DNA from: Rahnella perminowiae
Lineage (GTDB): Bacteria > Pseudomonadota > Gammaproteobacteria > Enterobacterales > Enterobacteriaceae
DNA: 46,656 nucleotides
Reading direction: 5' to 3'
Assembly: GCF_019049755.1 (NCBI RefSeq)
Contig: NZ_JAFMOS010000637.1
Location: 1-46,656 of the forward strand
Both the position numbers and the translations under genes were made by a program. This document shows, piece by piece, positions 16,724 to 25,094 of the stretch. How positions within the stretch are numbered: the first letter of the stretch is position 1; each line of letters opens with the position of its first letter. The notes below the pieces were generated by a model. That model worked only from the letters and a program-made list of their open reading frames with translations, ran no database searches and was not told where the DNA came from.

Positions 16724-17950
16724 TTATTTCAATCGAAGCGATGGCTCCTGTAACCATTCAGGTAAATCATTGAGCCCCATTGCCTGTCGGACCAGCTTCG
16801 GTTTGACACCCGGCAGGGAATCCGCCAGCGTCAGGCCGATATCGCGCAGCAGTTTTTTGGCCGGATTGTCACCGGCAAACAGTTCGCGAAAGCCCTGCAT
16901 TCCGGCAAGCATCAGCGCTGCGCTGTGTTTGCGGCGGCGCTCATAACGGCGCAGATACATATGCTGGCCAAAATCCTTGCCTTCTTTTTGCAGACGTTTG
17001 ATTTCGCAGACCAGTTCAGCAGCATCCATAAAGCCTAAGTTGACACCCTGCCCGGCCAGCGGATGCACGGTGTGTGCCGCATCCCCGACCAGCGCCAGAC
17101 GTTGTCCGGCGAAGCTGCGGGCATAACGTCCGGTCAGCGGGAAGGTCAGACGATCGCTTTCTACTGCACAAACACCAAGGCGCAGGTCAAAGGTGCTGGC
17201 GAGAATTTTGTTGAATGCTTCTGGCTCCAGCGCCCTCAGGCGCTGCGCTTCATCCGGAGATACTGACCAGACAATAGAAGACAAATGTGTATCCGCCAGC
17301 GGCAGAAATGCCAGAATGCCTTCACCGTGGAATACCTGCCGTGCCACAGACTGGTGCGGTTCTTCCGTGCGGATGGTCGCCACCAGTGCATGATGGCGGT
17401 AATCCCAAAAGGTCAGTGGAATATCGGCGTGCTGACGCAGCCATGACTGTGCACCATCCGCTCCCACGACTAAGCGCGCACTGAGCTGACGATCATCATT
17501 GAGGGTAATGAAGGCTTCATTTTCACCCCATGCCACATTTTTCAATGTGGCTGATGTGAGCAGTGTAATGTCAGAAGATTTTTCCGCATGCTGCCACAAA
17601 GCACGGTGGATCACCTGATTTTCGATGATGTGCCCCAGATGGCTGAAACCGTATTCTTCGCCACGGAATGCAATTTTACCGAAGCTGTCGCGATCCCAGA
17701 CTTCCATCCCCTGATAAGCATTGGCACGCTGAGCGATGATGCTGTCCCAGACACCCATATATTTCAGCAGGCGTTCACTGGCAGCATTGATCGCCGAAAC
17801 CCGTAAACCCGGCTGTTCCGGCAACGGTGTATCGAGATCCGGCTGCTGGTTTTCCAGTACAGCAATGCGCAAACCGCTGCCCTGTAATCCGCACGCCAGC
17901 GCCAGACCCACCATTCCGCCACCGGCGATAACCACATCAAAAGATTGCAT
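16724..17950 (-). CDS. ubiI: 2-octaprenylphenol hydroxylase (ubiquinone C5 hydroxylation)
   Basis: This 408-residue FAD monooxygenase is of the UbiH/Coq6 family. It introduces the hydroxyl at C5 of the ubiquinone ring in aerobic synthesis. The dinucleotide-binding motif FDVVIAGGGMVGLALACGL is at the start. The DG motif LVVGADGAQSW and the second FAD motif LALVGDAAHTVHPLAGQGVNLGF sit near residues 180 and 290. It resembles E. coli UbiI (formerly VisC) closely and occupies the same place after ubiH, 17 bases downstream. The length is slightly above the 400 residues of the E. coli protein, mostly at the C-terminus. It is the last gene of ygfB-pepP-ubiH-ubiI. Confidence 0.95.
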   Translation of the reverse strand: MQSFDVVIAGGGMVGLALACGLQGSGLRIAVLENQQPDLDTPLPEQPGLRVSAINAASERLLKYMGVWDSIIAQRANAYQGMEVWDRDSFGKIAFRGEEYGFSHLGHIIENQVIHRALWQHAEKSSDITLLTSATLKNVAWGENEAFITLNDDRQLSARLVVGADGAQSWLRQHADIPLTFWDYRHHALVATIRTEEPHQSVARQVFHGEGILAFLPLADTHLSSIVWSVSPDEAQRLRALEPEAFNKILASTFDLRLGVCAVESDRLTFPLTGRYARSFAGQRLALVGDAAHTVHPLAGQGVNLGFMDAAELVCEIKRLQKEGKDFGQHMYLRRYERRRKHSAALMLAGMQGFRELFAGDNPAKKLLRDIGLTLADSLPGVKPKLVRQAMGLNDLPEWLQEPSLRLK

Positions 17951-17967
17951 AATTTTTCCTGTAAGGA

Positions 17968-19146
17968 TTAACGGTCAACCCAGCCCAGCGTCCGGCGGGT
18001 AAACGCATCACGTAGCGGCGTAATGCCTTCCATCGCCAGTAAACCAAGATTACGTCCGACCATTAATGGCAGCCAGCGGTTGGCAAAGAGATGGATCAGG
18101 CCATCCGTGACGCCGATGGTCGCCTGCTGATCAGGCTGACGGCGCCGCTGATATTCACTCAGCACAGGGTAACTGCCGACGTCGGTGCCTTGTACGGCAG
18201 CATGGGCCAGCGTTTCCGCCAGCGTGATGACATCACGCAGACCGAGGTTAAAACCCTGTCCCGCAATCGGATGCAGCGTTTGCGCCGCGTTGCCCACCAG
18301 CGCCAGACGGTGACTGATATGGCTGTTAGCTTTTTGTAATTGCAGCGGATAACTGAAACGTTTACCGGCCTGGTTTAAGGTGCCCAGACGCCAGCCGAAC
18401 GCTTTTTGCAACGCACTGAGAAACTGCGCTTCGCTCCAGTTATCGATTTCTTCTTTCGCTTCTCGCGGATGACACCAGACCAGGGAACTGCGGCCGTCGG
18501 ACATCGGAAGCAGGGCCAGCGGTCCGTGCTGAGTGAAACGCTCAAACGCGCGGCCGTTGTGCGGCTCGCCGGTCGCAACGTTGGTGATGACGGCAATCTG
18601 TCCGTAATCTTCACGTTGCCAGCCAATATTGCAGGCTTTTGCCAGCGAAGAATGGGAACCGTCAGCGGCCACCAAAAGCTGTGCAGTCAGAACTTGACCA
18701 TCGTCGAGCGTCACGCTGGCGGAATCTTGCAAACGCGTGACATCCGTCACTTTCGCCGGACAATGCAACGTCACACCGGGAGCATTTTTCAGCATGGCAA
18801 AAAGACGCTTGCCCACTTCGTGCAGCTCAACCACCTGTCCCAGCGCTTCAACGCCATAATGCGCGGCATTAAGATTGACAAAAGCCGCGTGACCACGATC
18901 GCTGACGTGGATATCGCGGATTGGTGTGGCGATCGCCGCCAGCGCAGGCCAGATCCCCACCCGGGATAATTGCTGGCAGGTTCCCTGCGCCAGTGCGATC
19001 GAACGGGCATCAAAACCCGGATGCCCGTGATGCTCCGGCGCAGTGGCTTCCACCAGATGCACCGGCAAACGTCCCTGCGTCAGTGCAGAAATCGCCAGCG
19101 CCAGCGTGGCACCGGTCATTCCGCCGCCAACAATTACAATACTCAT
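17968..19146 (-). CDS. ubiH: 2-octaprenyl-6-methoxyphenol hydroxylase
   Basis: This 392-residue FAD monooxygenase hydroxylates C1 of the ubiquinone precursor. It begins at once with the FAD motif MSIVIVGGGMTGATLALAI. It has ARSIALAQGTCQQLSRVGIW, the DG motif LLVAADGSHSS, and the conserved LALVGNAAQTLHPIAGQGFNLGLRD. The length equals that of E. coli UbiH. It starts 1 base after the pepP stop, so the genes are tightly coupled, and it is distinct from its paralogue ubiI immediately downstream. Confidence 0.96.
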   Translation of the reverse strand: MSIVIVGGGMTGATLALAISALTQGRLPVHLVEATAPEHHGHPGFDARSIALAQGTCQQLSRVGIWPALAAIATPIRDIHVSDRGHAAFVNLNAAHYGVEALGQVVELHEVGKRLFAMLKNAPGVTLHCPAKVTDVTRLQDSASVTLDDGQVLTAQLLVAADGSHSSLAKACNIGWQREDYGQIAVITNVATGEPHNGRAFERFTQHGPLALLPMSDGRSSLVWCHPREAKEEIDNWSEAQFLSALQKAFGWRLGTLNQAGKRFSYPLQLQKANSHISHRLALVGNAAQTLHPIAGQGFNLGLRDVITLAETLAHAAVQGTDVGSYPVLSEYQRRRQPDQQATIGVTDGLIHLFANRWLPLMVGRNLGLLAMEGITPLRDAFTRRTLGWVDR

Positions 19147-19147
19147 A

Positions 19148-20464
19148 TTATTTCTGTGCCGCCGCCATTAACGCTTCAATATCATCGGCTTCTTTCACCA
19201 CATCGCCGGTCAGAATTTCAATACCGGTAGCGGTGATCAGAATGTCGTCCTCGATGCGGATACCGATACCGCGGTACGCTTCCGGTACGTCAGCGTCCGG
19301 CGCAATATACAGGCCCGGTTCAACGGTCAGCACCATGCCCGGTTCCAGCGTCCGGCTGCGATCAACTGAACCGTAATGGCCGACGTCATGAACGTCCAGT
19401 CCCAGCCAGTGAGATAAACCGTGCATGAAGAACTGGCGGTGAGCCTGTTCAGCGTAAAGGGTTTCAACATCGCCTTTCATGACACCGAGTTTTACCAGAC
19501 CTTCAATCATCACGCGTACTGCCGCTTCGGTCGCAGCCTGAATGCTGCTGCCCGGGCCGAAGACTGCCAGCGCTTTATATTCTGAGGCCAGCACGATGTC
19601 ATAGATTTCACGCTGCGCTTTACTGAATTTACCGTTCACCGGGAAAGTACGGGTGATATCACCGGCATAGCCCTGATATTCACAACCGGCGTCGATCAAC
19701 ACTAAATCGCCGTCACGCAATTCACATTCGTTTTCGGTGTAATGCAGGATGCAGCCGTTTTCGCCTCCGCCCACAATGGTGTTGTAGGAAGGGTAACGCG
19801 CGCCATGACGGTTAAATTCGTGGTGAATTTCACCTTCAAGCTGATATTCGAACATGCCCGGGCGGCATTTTTCCATCGCACGGGTATGCGCCAGCGCAGT
19901 GATATGTCCGGCGCGGCGCATGATGGCAATTTCTTCAGCCGATTTGAACAGGCGCATATCATGCACCCAGGGACGCCAGTCTGTCACAGTGGCAGGCGCG
20001 GAGAGATTCTGGCGGAAGCCTTTGCGCAATTTTTCCATGGCACGGTTAACGATTTCATCCGCATACGCGTAATCGCCTTGCGCGTGATACACCACATCGA
20101 GGCCATTAAACAGCAGATGAAGCTGGTCGTTGATATCATCAAAAGGCAGTGCTTTGGTCACGCCAAGTTTGGCGGGCGCAGCTTCCTGACCTAAACGACG
20201 ACCAAACCAGATTTCAGCGGTGAGATCACGGACACGGTTAAACAGGACGCTGTGATTATGATTTTCATCACTTTTCACCAGGATCAATACCGCTTCCGGC
20301 TCATTGAAACCGGTGAAGTACCAGAAATCACTGCTCTGACGATACGGATATTCACTGTCGGCACTGCGTGGGGCTTCCGGCGCAGAAAAAATTACCGCAG
20401 CGCTGCCCGGTGCCATCTTCGCTAACAGCGCCTGACGACGATTCTCGTACTCTTGCTGAGTCAT
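19148..20464 (-). CDS. pepP: Xaa-Pro aminopeptidase P
   Basis: This 438-residue cytosolic metallopeptidase removes N-terminal residues preceding proline. The N-terminal domain has SADSEYPYRQSSDFWYFTGF. The catalytic pita-bread domain carries dimanganese ligands in DLVLIDAGCEYQGYAGDITRTFPV, HGLSHWLGLDVHDVGHYG, LTVEPGLY and GIGIRIEDDI. A GTG at 20467 directly precedes the ATG at 20464; I prefer the ATG given AGGAGAAGGTGTG spacing. It follows ygfB by 60 bases. Confidence 0.96.
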   Translation of the reverse strand: MTQQEYENRRQALLAKMAPGSAAVIFSAPEAPRSADSEYPYRQSSDFWYFTGFNEPEAVLILVKSDENHNHSVLFNRVRDLTAEIWFGRRLGQEAAPAKLGVTKALPFDDINDQLHLLFNGLDVVYHAQGDYAYADEIVNRAMEKLRKGFRQNLSAPATVTDWRPWVHDMRLFKSAEEIAIMRRAGHITALAHTRAMEKCRPGMFEYQLEGEIHHEFNRHGARYPSYNTIVGGGENGCILHYTENECELRDGDLVLIDAGCEYQGYAGDITRTFPVNGKFSKAQREIYDIVLASEYKALAVFGPGSSIQAATEAAVRVMIEGLVKLGVMKGDVETLYAEQAHRQFFMHGLSHWLGLDVHDVGHYGSVDRSRTLEPGMVLTVEPGLYIAPDADVPEAYRGIGIRIEDDILITATGIEILTGDVVKEADDIEALMAAAQK

Positions 20465-20524
20465 CACACCTTCTCCTGAAATCGTTTTAATGAGTGCAAT
20501 CGCTTTATTTAATGCAACGTACGA

Positions 20525-21097
20525 TTAATGCAACGTACGGTGATTTTCCGCAGCCGTCGGGCGACTGTGACCAAATTCACCAAAGCACAGGATGGCGGCG
20601 ACACGGACATACTCCACCACTTCCTCTAAAGATTGTGCCAGCTGTTCCTGATCTTCATCTTCGTCGTAACCCAGTTGTGCGATGCTGCGTAAATCGTCGA
20701 TCGCCTCACCCACTTCGCCTTTCACTTTGGCCAGTTTTGGCTGCATCATGCCCAGCCCGAGCAGGAAATGGTTCACCCATCCGGCCAGCGCATCGGCACG
20801 CTCAAAGACGTGTTTTTCATCGTCTGGCATCAACATTTTGAATTCGAAGCTGTCATCCTCGAGGGTGTCTGACGTCACTTTGCGCAGTTGTTGCAGCAAA
20901 TCGGCCAGCGTGTGCGGGAAGGCTATGCCTTCGTTAGTCAGGTCATGCACCATCGTCAGCCAGCTGCCATCGCGATTGCCACCGCACAGCAAACCACTGA
21001 TCAAACCGTGCATTTCTGCTGCGGTCAAAGCAACCGATTGTTGTTTCAGGTTTTGATCCAACGAATCGTAAGTAGGGTAAGTATTCTCAATAGACAT
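20525..21097 (-). CDS. ygfB: YgfB/UPF0149-family protein
   Basis: This 190-residue all-helical protein of the UPF0149 family heads the pepP-ubiH-ubiI operon, as in E. coli. Characteristic stretches are [44 protein letters not shown], and the acidic [15 protein letters not shown] near the end. Work on Pseudomonas relatives links YgfB to gene regulation, but the role here is unknown. I chose the ATG at 21097 ([11 protein letters not shown]) over one two codons upstream by homology. The stop codon sits in a 16-base tandem duplication (CGTACGTTGCATTAAT). Confidence 0.93.
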   Translation of the reverse strand: MSIENTYPTYDSLDQNLKQQSVALTAAEMHGLISGLLCGGNRDGSWLTMVHDLTNEGIAFPHTLADLLQQLRKVTSDTLEDDSFEFKMLMPDDEKHVFERADALAGWVNHFLLGLGMMQPKLAKVKGEVGEAIDDLRSIAQLGYDEDEDQEQLAQSLEEVVEYVRVAAILCFGEFGHSRPTAAENHRTLH

Positions 21098-21350
21098 GCG
21101 CATTCGCCATCGTTGGCAGGTTAAGTTCGTGTTATGCTACCACCAAGGTCTGTCGTAGTACCAGATTAGCAGCCCGTGATTGGGTGGTCTTAGGCATGAA
21201 TGGCACGCCCTGAGCAATCGGGCAGCAATCAGTCGGTCATGGGGTTGTAACCTGGTATTGAGATAGTTATAGTGGCGCCCGCTTCCAACATCCTGCGCCA
21301 GGTCGTAGTGGTCACGTTGGGGCGGACGAATAAATCAGCAGGAAGGTGGC

Positions 21351-21680
21351 ATGTCTGCACAACCGGTAGATATTCAAATTTTTGGTCGCTCTTTACGGGT
21401 GAATTGTCCGCCAGAACAACAGGAAGCACTGAATCTGGCAGCTGAAGATCTTAATCAGCGGTTGCAAGATCTGAAAGTTCGCACTAGAGTCACCAATACC
21501 GAGCAACTGGTATTCATCGCGGCATTGAACGTATGTCACGAACTTGCTCAGGAAAGGTTGAAAACTCGCGATTACGCATCCAATATGGAACAACGTATCC
21601 GGATGTTGCAACAAACCATCGAGCAGGCATTGCTCGAACAAGGCCGGATCTCTGAACGTGAAGGGGCGCCTTTCGAATAA
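21351..21680 (+). CDS. zapA: Cell division protein ZapA
   Basis: ZapA is a FtsZ-ring stabiliser that cross-links FtsZ filaments and binds ZapB. At 109 residues it has the usual length. The N-terminal domain has [37 protein letters not shown]. The C-terminal half is a coiled coil ([29 protein letters not shown]). It lies divergently from ygfB and directly before 6S RNA, as in E. coli. GGAAGGTGGC provides the ribosome site at 21351. Confidence 0.97.
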   Translation: MSAQPVDIQIFGRSLRVNCPPEQQEALNLAAEDLNQRLQDLKVRTRVTNTEQLVFIAALNVCHELAQERLKTRDYASNMEQRIRMLQQTIEQALLEQGRISEREGAPFE

Positions 21681-21727
21681 CACACGTTGCTGACTGACTG
21701 GTCACAGGTTGTCAGAAACGGTAAAAA

Positions 21728-21910
21728 ATTTCTCTGAGATGTTCGCCAGCGGGCCCGTCCCCTGAGCCGATAATTAGTACCAACAGAATGTGATGATCCG
21801 TAATCGGTGCGCATGCTCGGCCCGTCCGAGAAGCCTAAAGATTGCGACAGCACGTTCACCTTGAACCATGGGTTCAAGGGTTACAGCCTGCGACGGCATC
21901 TCGGAGATCC
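21728..21910 (+). ncRNA. ssrS: 6S RNA
   Basis: The 183-base segment matches E. coli 6S RNA in its conserved parts: ATTTCTCTGAGATGTTCGC at the 5' end, CCCCTGAGCCGATA, GCATGCTCGG, CCGTCCGAGAAGCCT, TTCACCTTGAACC, GGGTTCAAGGGTTACAGCC and the closing GGCATCTCGGAGAT. The ends pair to make the terminal stem (CTCTGAGAT with ATCTCGGAG). 6S RNA mimics an open promoter and sequesters sigma-70 RNA polymerase in stationary phase. It lies between zapA and fau, which is the conserved ssrS context. The exact processed ends are set by alignment from memory. Confidence 0.97.
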
Positions 21911-21950
21911 CCCTTTCTTTGCGGTACATCCCTTTCTGGTGTTTGTATCT

Positions 21951-22547
21951 ATGTCTTATACTCCTCTGTTCGCATCAGCCCGACAAATTCTCCGCAGTGA
22001 AATACGCCAACGCAGACAGGCTCTGACTGCTGAACAGCAAACTGATTTTGCCCTTAAGGCTGCAGAACGCGTCGCAACCCACCCGAAGATTATGTCCGCC
22101 TCTACAGTTTCTTTGTTTCTGTCATTTGATGGTGAGCTGGATACCGCACCGTTGATCGGCCGCTTGTGGAACGAAGGCAAACAACTCTGCCTGCCGGTGC
22201 TGCACCCTTTCTCGCCCGGAAACCTGCTTTTTTTGCGTTATACGCCCGACACGCCGCTGGTGCGTAATCGTCTCAAAATTCTGGAGCCACAACTGGATGT
22301 CACTCAGGTTATTCCGCTGCCGCAACTGGATATCATCCTGACGCCGCTGGTCGCCTTCGACAGTGCCGGGCAACGCTTAGGTATGGGGGGAGGCTTTTAT
22401 GACCGCACACTTGAGCGCCGGGAAGCGGGCGGTCCGTATCCGATAGGTTTGGCGCACGATTGTCAGCATGTCGATGCCTTACCGGCTGAACACTGGGATG
22501 TACCATTACCTGAAGTCATCACGCCCGGAAAAGTGTGGGTCTGGTGA
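21951..22547 (+). CDS. fau: 5-formyltetrahydrofolate cyclo-ligase
   Basis: This 198-residue ATP-dependent enzyme converts 5-formyl-THF to 5,10-methenyl-THF. The family ATP/phosphate motif RLGMGGGFYDRTL lies near residue 145. SLFLSFDGELDTAPLI, LPVLHPFSPGNLLF and ILTPLVAFD are also typical. It is transcribed behind 6S RNA and starts 41 bases after the RNA end. I chose the ATG at 21951 (MSYTPLF); an upstream in-frame extension would run through 6S RNA. E. coli Fau (YgfA) is in the same position. The ribosome site is weak. Confidence 0.94.
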   Translation: MSYTPLFASARQILRSEIRQRRQALTAEQQTDFALKAAERVATHPKIMSASTVSLFLSFDGELDTAPLIGRLWNEGKQLCLPVLHPFSPGNLLFLRYTPDTPLVRNRLKILEPQLDVTQVIPLPQLDIILTPLVAFDSAGQRLGMGGGFYDRTLERREAGGPYPIGLAHDCQHVDALPAEHWDVPLPEVITPGKVWVW

Positions 22548-22697
22548 TGCCAGGCAATATAAATTCACTGCAGGTAAGGTGTCAGCCGGAAACAGAGCAT
22601 ATCACTTATTAGTATGTTGTAACTAATTGCAGCCTCCGGCATCTCCTCTTTTGTCAGAAATAACCAACCCTTTGAAATAAATCATATTTACCGCTTA

Positions 22698-22711
22698 TAC
22701 ATACCGTTACA
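22698..22711 (+). promoter_or_regulatory. Candidate RstA box of asr
   Basis: TACATACCGTTACA matches the reported RstA consensus TACATNTNGTTACA at 11 of 12 fixed positions. It lies about 20 bases upstream of a plausible -35 (CGGACA, 22731-22736) with a 17-base spacer to TATTAT (22754-22759). RstBA controls asr under acid and low-phosphate conditions in E. coli. Confidence 0.6.
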
Positions 22712-22818
22712 CGCCGAAACCAATCACTCACGGACAACAGGGTTCGTCACGCCTATTATTCTCACATCGGCCCCGCAGTGGGGTAGACACATAAACCAAG
22801 ACTCCTGAGGAATTAAAC

Positions 22819-23292
22819 ATGAAAAAAGTATTAGCTCTGGTTGTAGCCGCTGCAATGGGCCTGTCTTCTGTCGCTTTCGCTGCTGAAACTACAGCAACAC
22901 CGGCACCTGCTGCCACAGCAACTACAGCGGCTCCGGCTCATGCGACTAAGCATAAAGCACACAAGAAACCTGTTCAGAAAGCGCAGGCTGCCAAGAAACA
23001 CAAAAAAGCAGCGAAGAAAGCACCGGTCGCTCAGAAAGCTCAGGCTGCTAAAAAACACGTGAAACACGCTAAGAAAGCGGCTCCGGTTGCACAGAAAGCC
23101 CAGGCTGCTAAAAAACACGTGAAACACGCTAAGAAAGCCGCTCCGGTTGCCCAGAAAGCCCAGGCTGCTAAAAAACACGTAAAACATGCTAAGAAAGCGG
23201 CTCCGGTTGCACAGAAAGCCCAGGCTGCTAAAAAACACGTAAAACATGCTAAGAAAGCTGCTCCGGCTGCAAAAGCTACCCCAGCAGCATAA
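22819..23292 (+). CDS. asr: Acid-shock protein with expanded basic repeats
   Basis: This 157-residue periplasmic acid-shock protein has the Sec signal [20 protein letters not shown], with cleavage expected after AFA. The next 30 residues are threonine/alanine/proline-rich. The remainder is Lys/Ala/His-rich and built of tandem units of [20 protein letters not shown]: a diverged first unit, then four near-identical ones. E. coli Asr is only 102 residues, so this copy is expanded. Asr-type proteins are induced by acid and help survival, probably as basic intrinsically disordered chaperones or proton-buffering polymers. TGAGGA precedes the ATG, and a candidate RstA box lies about 110 bases upstream. 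Confidence 0.95.
   Translation: MKKVLALVVAAAMGLSSVAFAAETTATPAPAATATTAAPAHATKHKAHKKPVQKAQAAKKHKKAAKKAPVAQKAQAAKKHVKHAKKAAPVAQKAQAAKKHVKHAKKAAPVAQKAQAAKKHVKHAKKAAPVAQKAQAAKKHVKHAKKAAPAAKATPAA
22984..23265 (+). repeat. 60-base tandem repeat inside asr
   Basis: One diverged copy of 57 bases (22984-23040) is followed by copies starting at about 23041, 23101, 23161 and 23221, each beginning CAGGCTGCTAAAAAACACGT. Third-position differences (GTG/GTA, CAC/CAT) group copies 1-2 against 3-4, while the GCGGCTCCGGTTGCACAG part groups copies 1 and 3. The mosaic suggests unequal exchange or slippage. Confidence 0.9.
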
Positions 23293-23352
23293 GAAGTAAC
23301 GAAGAAGTCTTCGTGAGCATCGCTGCTCGCGCTTATCAAGACTGTTAATTTA

Positions 23353-23378
23353 ACACCCGGTTCGCCGGGTGTTTTTTT
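23353..23378 (+). terminator. Intrinsic terminator after asr
   Basis: ACACCCGG pairs with CCGGGTGT around a TTCG tetraloop and is followed by TTTTTT. It lies 60 bases after the asr stop and before the small membrane peptide gene. Confidence 0.92.
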
Positions 23379-23407
23379 CTCCGTTTATCCGCCCGAGGTA
23401 CTGACAG

Positions 23408-23491
23408 ATGATCCTGCGCCGCTACCTGTTCGAAATCACTTTTTCATCAGTGATCCTCTGTGGTCTGATCACCCTGTCTTTTTACTTCTGA
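23408..23491 (+). CDS. ydgU: 27-residue membrane peptide, YdgU-like
   Basis: A short open frame encodes a 27-residue peptide that starts MILRRYLFEITF and ends LITLSFYF. It has a basic N-terminus and a single hydrophobic segment (about residues 9-27), typical of a small inner-membrane protein. E. coli carries a peptide of similar size and pattern (RYxFE, then ILCxLIT and FY), YdgU, next to asr, so context supports it. GAGG lies 9 bases before the ATG. It follows the asr terminator, so expression would need read-through or its own promoter. The function is unknown. The homology is from memory and should be treated as moderate. Confidence 0.65.
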   Translation: MILRRYLFEITFSSVILCGLITLSFYF

Positions 23492-23545
23492 CGTTTTGAT
23501 TCCCGCGTTCACCTGCGGATATTGTTTATTACCCTGATGCCAGAA

Positions 23546-23572
23546 ACAAAAAAACCGCCTTCCGGCGGCTTT
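23546..23572 (-). terminator. Intrinsic terminator after serA
   Basis: On the minus strand AGCCGCC-GGAA-GGCGGTT is followed by TTTTTG, 21 bases after the serA stop. Confidence 0.92.
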
Positions 23573-23592
23573 GTCATTTATGGCTGATATGC

Positions 23593-24831
23593 TCAGTAAA
23601 GCAAACGGGCACGAATGGTTCCCGGAATTGCCTTCATCAGTTGCAGTGCGGTATTCAGCGTCGTGGTATCTGTTTCAGCATCGATAACGACATAACCGAT
23701 TTCAGGGCTAGTTTGCAGATACTGTGCGGCGATATTAATCCCTTGCTCCGCGAAAATCTGGTTGATGCTGGTCAGCACCCCCGGACGGTTTTCATGGATA
23801 TGCAACAGACGGCTGGCTTTCTCGGTATGCGCAGGCAGAGAGGCTTCCGGGAAGTTAACTGCTGACAGGGTTGAACCGTTGTCAGAGTATTTCGCCAGTT
23901 TACCTGCCACCTCAAGGCCGATACCTTCCTGCGCTTCCATTGTCGAGCCACCGATGTGCGGCGTCAGCAGGACGTTGTCGAATTCACACAACGGAGAATT
24001 GAACGGATCACTGTTGGTCGCCGGTTCTTCCGGGAAGACGTCAATCGCCGCGCCGGAAAGATGTTTGCTGCGCAGTGCATCACACAGCGCCGGAATGTCG
24101 ATAACGGTGCCGCGTGAGGCATTGATTAGCAGCGCGCCCGGTTTCATCCGGGCCAGCTGCGCCTCCGAAATCATGTCTTTCGTACCGGCAGTTTCCGGCA
24201 CATGCAAGGTGACCACGTCGCTGGTGTTAAGCAATTCTTCCAGCGTCGCAATCGGCTGCGCATTACCCAATGGCAGTTTGCTTTCGATGTCGTAATAGAA
24301 GACGCGCATCCCCAGGCTTTCCGCCAGGATCCCCAGCTGCGTACCAATGTGGCCGTAACCAATGATCCCCAGACGCTTGCCACGCGCTTCGAATGAACCG
24401 ACTGCCAGTTTGTTCCACACACCACGGTGCGCTTTCGCATTCGCTTCAGGAATACCGCGCATCATCAGCAACATTTCGCCCAGCACCATTTCCGCAACCG
24501 AACGGGTATTGGAGAACGGTGCGTTAAAGACCGGAATACCACGACGGGTCGCAGCTTTAAGATCCACCTGATTGGTGCCGATGCAGAAACATCCAACAGC
24601 CACCAGTTTTTCTGCTGCCTGGAACACTTCTTCAGTCAGCTGAGTACGCGATCGGAGTCCAACAAAGTGCGCGTCACGGATCGATTCTTTCAGCGATTGC
24701 GTGTCTAAAGCACCTTTGTGAAATTCAATATTGGTGTAACCCGCGGCACGGAGTGTATCAACCGCACTTTGGTGGACGCCTTCCACTAACAAAAACTTAA
24801 TCTTGTCTTTCTCAAGTGATACTTTTGCCAT
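23593..24831 (-). CDS. serA: D-3-phosphoglycerate dehydrogenase
   Basis: SerA catalyses the first step of serine synthesis, oxidising 3-phosphoglycerate to phosphohydroxypyruvate, and is inhibited by serine. The protein has 412 residues. The substrate domain has FVGLRSRTQLTEEV. The NAD domain has GIIGYGHIGTQLGILAESLGMRVFYYDIE near residue 160, the catalytic Arg in LLINASRGTVIDI, and the His in LLTPHIGGSTMEAQEGIG. A C-terminal ACT domain (NRPGVLTSINQIFAEQGINIAAQYL) senses serine. Length and motifs match E. coli SerA (410). A candidate CRP site lies about 200 bases upstream. Confidence 0.98.
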   Translation of the reverse strand: MAKVSLEKDKIKFLLVEGVHQSAVDTLRAAGYTNIEFHKGALDTQSLKESIRDAHFVGLRSRTQLTEEVFQAAEKLVAVGCFCIGTNQVDLKAATRRGIPVFNAPFSNTRSVAEMVLGEMLLMMRGIPEANAKAHRGVWNKLAVGSFEARGKRLGIIGYGHIGTQLGILAESLGMRVFYYDIESKLPLGNAQPIATLEELLNTSDVVTLHVPETAGTKDMISEAQLARMKPGALLINASRGTVIDIPALCDALRSKHLSGAAIDVFPEEPATNSDPFNSPLCEFDNVLLTPHIGGSTMEAQEGIGLEVAGKLAKYSDNGSTLSAVNFPEASLPAHTEKASRLLHIHENRPGVLTSINQIFAEQGINIAAQYLQTSPEIGYVVIDAETDTTTLNTALQLMKAIPGTIRARLLY

Positions 24832-25028
24832 TTCCCGACCCTATAATTTTCTGACTGAATTCAAACTGCATGGTGACTGCTCACAGTCAACATAACAAAA
24901 AATCCGCCATCATCAATACAAACGATTGCCTGCCCCCCAGCAGAAGGCTCAGCGCACCTGTTGGTTTTTAGCATTTCATGCTGGTTAGATTTTGCTGAGC
25001 CAGACGTTCAGGAGGAGAAACACAGGAA

Positions 25029-25044
25029 TGTGACATAAGTCACC
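25029..25044 (-). promoter_or_regulatory. Candidate CRP site upstream of serA
   Basis: TGTGACATAAGTCACC (plus strand) matches TGTGA-N6-TCACA at nine of ten fixed positions. It lies about 200 bases before the serA start. E. coli serA has a distal CRP-activated promoter, so a similar use is plausible. Confidence 0.45.
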
Positions 25045-25064
25045 AAATTAAAGCTTTTAAATAA

Positions 25065-25094
25065 AAGATGATTCAGTCGGAAAATTATCATCTT
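25065..25094 (-). terminator. Candidate terminator after rpiA
   Basis: AAGATGAT pairs with ATCATCTT over a 14-base loop and, on the minus strand, runs into TTATTT. The stem is AT-rich and the loop large. It lies about 90 bases after the rpiA stop. Confidence 0.4.

Noticed and set aside
22984-23265. CRISPR-like periodicity
   Set aside because: The 60-base units are contiguous coding repeats with no unique spacers and no cas genes nearby.
22831-23339. Minus-strand repetitive frames opposite asr
   Set aside because: Periodic antisense of the 60-base asr repeats; the plus-strand protein has a signal peptide, ribosome site and known family.
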